Below, one piece after another: positions 58,560 to 64,000 of a stretch of DNA of 64,000 nucleotides (its first letter is position 1; each line of letters opens with the position of its first letter). The stretch lies in NCBI RefSeq assembly GCF_004664715.2, contig NC_051072.1, positions 28,385,997 through 28,449,996 on the forward strand. The letters are read 5' to 3'. The stretch is from Peromyscus leucopus. Taxonomy: Eukaryota > Chordata > Mammalia > Rodentia > Cricetidae. The notes under the pieces were generated by a model. It had not been told where the DNA came from. It did no database searches and saw only the letters and a list, made by a program, of their open reading frames with translations. The translations under genes were made by a program, and so were the position numbers.

Positions 58560-59480
58560 TAAACTGTTTTCATTTAGGCTAATATACTGAAGTTTCTTCC
58601 ATGTTGCAGCATGTGTCCAAACTTCTGACACACTTCTGTTTTTGAGATTGAATAGTATTTCATGGTAAATATAGATCACATCTCATGTATCTACCCATTG
58701 CTGGCTTGCTTCTACCTATAGTTTTTGGGAATGGCATTTCAATGAACATAAAGATCTCAGAGGTACTGCCTTCAATTCTTTTGGATATAGACTCAGAGGA
58801 AATAATTTTTGAATTGTATGGCAATTCTGTGTTTAGGTTTTATATACAATATATTCTGATTAGTTTCCCCTCCCCAACTTCTTCCAGCTCCTTTCAACCT
58901 CCCCATCCACCCAAATCTCTCTTTATCTCTCATTAGAAAACAAACAGAAAAAAGAAAGTTTAAAAAAAAAGCACAAGGAACACATACAGACACAGAGATA
59001 CACACATCTGTGCACACACAGAAACCCCATAAAAACATAACACTGGAAACTATAATATATAAACAAAAGACCTGTAAATATCCAGATAGAGCATTATGAT
59101 ACAAAAACCCTCCAAAATATCATTGAGGTTGTTTTGTTATCTATCTACTGCTGGTCCTGGGACCTGCCTTTAAGTGTGCTTTATATACAGCGAGACTCTC
59201 GGAGAAAACCAATTATTCCTTTGTGAGCAGTTATTAATTGGAGATAGAGTCTGGGTTAGGGATAGGGACTTGAGTCCACTTCCCCTCTGACTGCTAGGAC
59301 CTCATCTGGTATAGACCCTTGCAGGCCCTTGCAAGTTGCCACAGTCTCTGAGTTTATGTGTGAGTCAGAGTTGTTGTGACTAAAGGGCTTGTTTCATTGG
59401 TGTCTTTCATCCCCACTGGCTCTTACAGTCTTTCTGATTATTTTCTGCAGAGTTCCCATGGGGCAATTTTTGACAGCAGA
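58560..59480 (-). repeat. Old L1 3' fragment(s)
   Basis: 'ttccatgttgcagcatgtgt', 'gtatttcatggtaaatat' and 'tcaatgaacataaagatctc' follow the reversed L1M 3' UTR. A CT-rich stretch at 58865-58930 resembles a reversed L1 polypurine segment. Limits are approximate. Confidence 0.5.
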
Positions 59481-59517
59481 TGTGCCATTATGCATCCTTA
59501 CCAACAATGCAAGTGTT

Positions 59518-59935
59518 CCTCCTCTTCTCTTCTCTTCTCTTCTCTTCTCTTCTCTTCTCTTTTCTCTTCTCTTCTCTTCTCTTCTCTTCTCTTCTCTTCT
59601 CTTCTCTCCTCTCCTCTCCTCTCCTCCTCTCCTCTCCTCTCCTCTCCTCTCCTCTCCTCTCCTCTCCTCTCCTTCCCTCTTCTCTTCTCTCCTCTCCCCC
59701 TTCCTCTCCTCTCTTCTCCTCTTTTTATTCACTCCTTTTTCTTTTTATATCCCTCCCCTCCTTTCTTCTCATTTGTCTTCTCTTCCCTTCTCCTTCCCCT
59801 CCCTTTTCCTTCTCACCTCTCCTCCCTCTTTTCCTTCCTTCCTTTTCTCTCATTTCCTCTTCCCTCCCTTCTCCAATTTATCCCCTTTGATTTCCCCCTT
59901 CCCTCCCCTCCCCTCCCCTCCCCTCTCCTTCCCTT
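59518..59935. repeat. Long polypyrimidine tract, (TTCTC)n then (TCTCC)n
   Basis: About 200 bp of near-pure pentanucleotide repeats (59518-59720), shifting from TTCTC to TCTCC, then about 200 bp of degenerate CT-rich DNA. Long open frames on both strands are artefacts of composition. Confidence 0.95.
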
Positions 59936-60002
59936 CTATAACATGATTCTAATTGTTTTAACTAAATATTTCTTACTGAGTTTTAATGCATCTTCATTTT
60001 TG

Positions 60003-60340
60003 TCTTAGTTGGAGCTTCTATTGCTGTGAAGAGACACCATGACCATGGCAACTCTTATAAAGGAAAACTTTCAATTGGGGTGGCTTACACTTCACAGGTT
60101 CAGTTCATTATCATCATGACAGAGCCTGGCAGCCTGCAGGAAGTCATGGTGCTGGAGGAGCTGAGAGTTCTACATCTTGATCTGAAGGCAACAGGAAGTG
60201 GACTGTGTCACCAGATGTGGCTTGAGCATAGGAGACCTCAAAGCCCACCCCCACAGTAACACACTTCCTCCAACAAGGCCACACCTCTTAATAGTGCCAT
60301 TCCCTTTGGGAGCCATTTTCTTTCAAACCACCACCATTTT
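60003..60340 (+). repeat. Rodent hAT/URR1-like repeat, well preserved
   Basis: 'ggagcttctattgctgtgaa', 'caccatgaccatggcaactc', 'ggctgagagtt/gagctgagagttctac', 'caacaaggccacacctctta', ending near 'ttcaaaccaccacc'. Confidence 0.65.
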
Positions 60341-60399
60341 CATATCCCAATTACTTGTTGCAGGTGCCTGCCTGGCTCATGTAAGAAACCATGATACTA

Positions 60400-60497
60400 A
60401 TCGATTAAGGTAGGTATTTTTGTGGTACGGGAGATTGAACACAGAACTTCATGGATGTAGGACAAGCACTCTATCACTGACCTACATCCCCAGCCCT
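60400..60497 (-). repeat. ID/B4-like SINE remnant
   Basis: 'gggagattgaacacagaact', 'gacaagcactctatcactga', 'cctacatccccagccc'. Confidence 0.65.
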
Positions 60498-61022
60498 TGA
60501 GTTAGGTTCTGGGGACAGAATTCCTGATAACTCCTTCCTTAATAAATGTTCCTTTTCAGGGTCTGCAAAGCAGGAGAAAGTTTAAAGAATGACCCACGGA
60601 TATAAGAAATCACCAACCCAGGTTTGCCAATGGTTCTGCTACATATAGATTGACATTCTTGTTTTGGGAAATTTGACTCATTTGTGTAGATGAGAAACAA
60701 TTAGATTTATTAGGACACACATCCCACCCTCAAATTCTCTTATACATTATGCCAGGGAAGAACATACTCACTTGGAGCAAGTAAGTTTTCAAAAGAAGAC
60801 AGGAAGATATTATATTACTTTTTTTTCTTGAGGTTCAACGTTATTAGAACCTAAGATGAATGTAAGGACCCTAAGCAAAGGAATTGTCAATAATTCATCT
60901 CAGGAGACCCCAATGGAAATTCAACATAATGGTTAAAGAAACAGGTGGCCTAGGCTCAACTCCAGGGCCCGATTCTGTGGATTTCTCCTGATAAAACATC
61001 TGAGTGTATATGTTTGTGCATG

Positions 61023-61027
<5 letters not shown>

Positions 61028-61083
<56 letters not shown>
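61028..61083. repeat. (TC)n microsatellite
   Basis: About 28 uninterrupted TC units. Confidence 0.95.
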
Positions 61084-61087
<4 letters not shown>

Positions 61088-62152
61088 ACTGAGAGATCTA
61101 TATTATTCAAGATCTATAGCATTAGATACCAAGGCCTAATACAAAGGTTTTCTCTGAGATATTCATGCTATTCCAGTGGGTATGGAAAGTGGAATCTTTT
61201 ATTAACATCGTCTTTAGTGAGCTGGAACTCAAGTAAGCTCTAGGGCTTGTAGATTTTGATGGTAACAAATGCCTAGACACTACAAAACTTCTGGCCCCAG
61301 GGGAGCCTGTCTGGAGCTTTTGGAGTATTGAGTTGGGGTCAGACAAATCTTAGACCATCAAACTCCCAATACGCAGCACACGCTCAAGGGTTGCCAGACA
61401 GAACTGGTTTTATGAACTTCTTTTTAGCTAGAAGCAAACAGGGATGGATTCTGGAAAACATGAGATAGGTAAGGTTTGCTGTGGCACTTTGCTCTTCTGG
61501 TCAGTGCTGCACATCAGCAAAGAGAACTCTCCTGAATTTAATATTACTCAACAGCTTTCCACTCAACAGCCCTGAGAAGGCAGAAACCTGAGACAGATTT
61601 CTAGGAATCCTTAAAAAGAGGACATCAATCATGAAGACAGAATAGATGGCTGCCTGTTTTCACTGTGGCCCAACTGTGATAGGATGACCACATACAATGA
61701 TAACAACAACAACAACAACAAAAATACCAAGGCTGCTCATGGTTTTAGAAAGAGATGGCTGGAGTGGGATGGTTTCTAAACGAAGCAATTGAACGAGAAT
61801 TTACTCATCGACACCCTACTTTGCTCTGTCTCTTCACTTCTCCATACTTGGTCTGCTCCTTACAGACTTTGGAGAACTAGAGAAAATTACTTTTGTCACT
61901 TCTCAGCTTGCCATCTCACTTGTGTTGATATTTCACTAATGTTTATATATTAACAGTTAAAAAGCACGTTCACTGATTCTCCCTGTAAAGACAGATATAC
62001 CTATGCAATTACAGCTTTAGAATGATAAGCCTGTTCTTTTTTTTTTTTTTTCTAAACTTCTGCCTTCCACTCTGCGTGTTTAGATGTGCACCCCACAGCA
62101 TGGCTTTAAAGCATACCGTGCAGAGCTGTACAGGTCTGAATTCGGATCCTAG
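61084..62152. other. Unique intergenic DNA
   Basis: Contains only a short AAC triplet run near 61700-61722; no gene. Confidence 0.4.
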
Positions 62153-62169
62153 TGTCATTCGCCGACTTT

Positions 62170-62352
62170 TTTTTTTTTTTTTTTAAGATTTATTTATTTA
62201 TTATGTATACAGCATATGTGACTGCAGGCCAGAAGAGGGCACCAGATCTCATTACAGATGGTTGTGAGCCACCATGTGGTTGCTGGGAATTGAACTCAGG
62301 ACCTCTGGAAGAGCAGTCAGTGCTCTTAACCTCTGAGCCATCTCTCCAGCCC
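62170..62352 (-). repeat. B2 SINE with clear target duplication
   Basis: Flanked by 'tgtcattcgccgacttt' (62153-62169) and 'tgtcatttgccgacttt' (62353-62369), one mismatch in 17. Body: 'tatacagcatatgtgactgc', 'ccagaagagggcaccagatc', 'gagccatctctccagcc'. Confidence 0.96.
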
Positions 62353-62369
62353 TGTCATTTGCCGACTTT

Positions 62370-64000
62370 AGGGTTCCTTCGGCATGTTCTTTTAACTTCC
62401 TCACCCACTCTGCGACTTGGTATTGGTTTTAACAAATCACACGTGCAAAGAACAAAGGTCAACATTAGGACCACAGAGAGCAAAAGGAAGCTCAACCCAT
62501 TTCCTCAGAGCAGCTTACCCAGTGTCTTTCTCTGAATCTGGAATAGGAGTTTGGGGACTGTGTAAGTTGGGGTCTGTAAGAAAACATGAGTTTGGGGCCG
62601 TGATGAATGTGTTTACACCTCTCCCCTAATAACTTCATAGACTTTAACTTCAGAAAGTTTTCACCAAAAAATTACAGTATCTGGGTGAGAATATGGCTCC
62701 ACTGGTATAGTGGTCTGATCCCTGCCAGGTAAAATTACATCGAGAATTTAGAGGAAAAAAATGAAATCGAGTCGCTATCATAACACAACTTCTCATAAAT
62801 ACCATGCATTTGGCACACATACTGTTGTCTGAAAAAAAAATCTCTCATGAATCATAAGTAGTGTTAGAACACTGTTGAGATTGTGTGTATTGTGTGGAGG
62901 TTAGCTAGAGAAGTGTGAGGCCATGTTGAAAGCAAGCTGTGTTACAATGATTCATTTTGTGGGTGAGACAGTACATTGGAAGAGTTTCTACCTTCTTTCT
63001 TGTCCATACTCAGATGAGTTCATGCCCTTAGTCAGATGATGGTCCTGACATAGTAGATATACCTGCATATATCTAAATCTAGCTTTAATTTCAACACAAA
63101 TCTTTGTAAGCATGAATGTGCAAGTGTGACAATCTTGCAAGTCAGTTCTATCACAAACAGAAAAGGCATACCTTGACTTTCTAACATTGGCAGGGAGTGA
63201 GCCCAGGGATTTTGAATTGGACTTTTCTAGGAGTAGAAAGCATGCTGCAGAAACAAGGGAACTAATATGTGCTTTTGGAAATAATAGGAGGACTGAGATT
63301 CTGACCTCATGAACTTCTGATTTGAACTGACTAACTGACAACGTCTCAAGTGTGATAAACTATTTGGACATGATGGCCACTGGGTGTTTGTTTTATAAAC
63401 AGAGACTGAGACTTGCCCTCAGAGTATTGGCATTAAATAGAGCCAACTGTGTTCAAAGGGAATGGCAAGAATATGCTCAGTGAGTCAGGGATGTCCTTAG
63501 AAGAAAAACATTAAAAGTGTCATTGGAAAGAAATGTGAAGTGAGAGCAGATACCAGCTTGGATAAGTATAAAGAAATAGATGGATGAGAAATAAACAGAT
63601 CAGTAATATGAACAGTTAATGTCATGTCTGGTGTTATAGAAGCACTCTACAGGTACAAAATCACAAATGTGAAGAGATTGGGAAGGAGTACATAGAAGAA
63701 AAATGATGTGACTTTCGATCATTTCAGACAAAATTAGCATAAGTTATAACAAAAATGGGAATATAAGTCAACCATGTGCTGATGAATAAGCACACTGCTG
63801 TGTGCCTTCAGGCTCACAAATTTAGCAGGTTCTTTATACTCTTTAAAATGGTATAAAATGGCAATAACATACTTTCCTAAAACTATTGGAAATAGATGAT
63901 CAATACTCTGATACATTATTCCATAAAAAAGATATGAATAAGATGAATAGACCATACAAGAAAAACAACAACCACAACGACAACAAAAACAAAACCCAAA
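62370..64000. other. Unique intergenic DNA to the window end
   Basis: No gene recognised. A possible degenerate tRNA-like stretch lies near 62700-62755. The last 40 bases are A-rich with CAA-type repeats. Confidence 0.4.

Noticed and set aside
59376..60008. 210-codon Ser/Leu/Pro-rich frame, with Arg/Glu-rich frames opposite
   Set aside because: Explained entirely by the polypyrimidine repeat, where stop codons are rare by composition.

Overview
This window is nuclear DNA from a rodent, most likely a cricetid (vole, hamster or deer-mouse group). The evidence is a split mammalian gene with GT-AG introns and many B1 and B2 SINEs. Their sequence details (for example the B1 segment around 'gcctttcctggaactcgc' and the B2 tail after 'tatacagca') look cricetid rather than house mouse. 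LTRs with 6-bp target duplications are also abundant. The species call is an inference from repeat subfamilies.

One protein-coding gene is clearly present: Fbxo4, on the + strand. It has seven coding exons (3038-3220, 4625-4860, 6689-6909, 10270-10345, 10457-10632, 13531-13706, 17568-17657) that join in frame to 385 codons plus TGA. A CpG-rich, TATA-less promoter with a GC box and a CCAAT box lies at about 2800-3340. The best poly(A) signal is ATTAAA at 17882. The product is the substrate receptor of the SCF(FBXO4) ubiquitin ligase, known from other mammals to target cyclin D1 and the telomere protein TRF1.

Positions 1-2800 are mostly unique AT-rich sequence with an old MIR and a B2/B3-type SINE. 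In other mammals the neighbour on this side is Rimoc1 (C5orf51), so its 3' end may lie near or just before position 1; no exon of it is recognisable here. From 17.9 kb to 64 kb I find no gene. In other mammals the next gene downstream is Ghr, several hundred kb away, which fits a gene-poor interval.

The non-coding DNA is a dense record of retrotransposition. At least nine ERV LTRs keep recognisable target-site duplications, several of them perfect 6-bp repeats, and there are three nested LTR clusters. One LTR family carries B1-derived segments. One LTR keeps a tRNA-Lys-type primer-binding site and another keeps a polypurine tract. Ancient L1, L2/MIR and hAT (MER5A-like) relics and many long microsatellites fill much of the rest. 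I see no bacterial-type operon, CRISPR array, toxin system or other novel multigene system. The items most worth checking are a possible alternative last exon of Fbxo4, an in-frame upstream ATG, a perfect CTCF core motif and the LTR structures.
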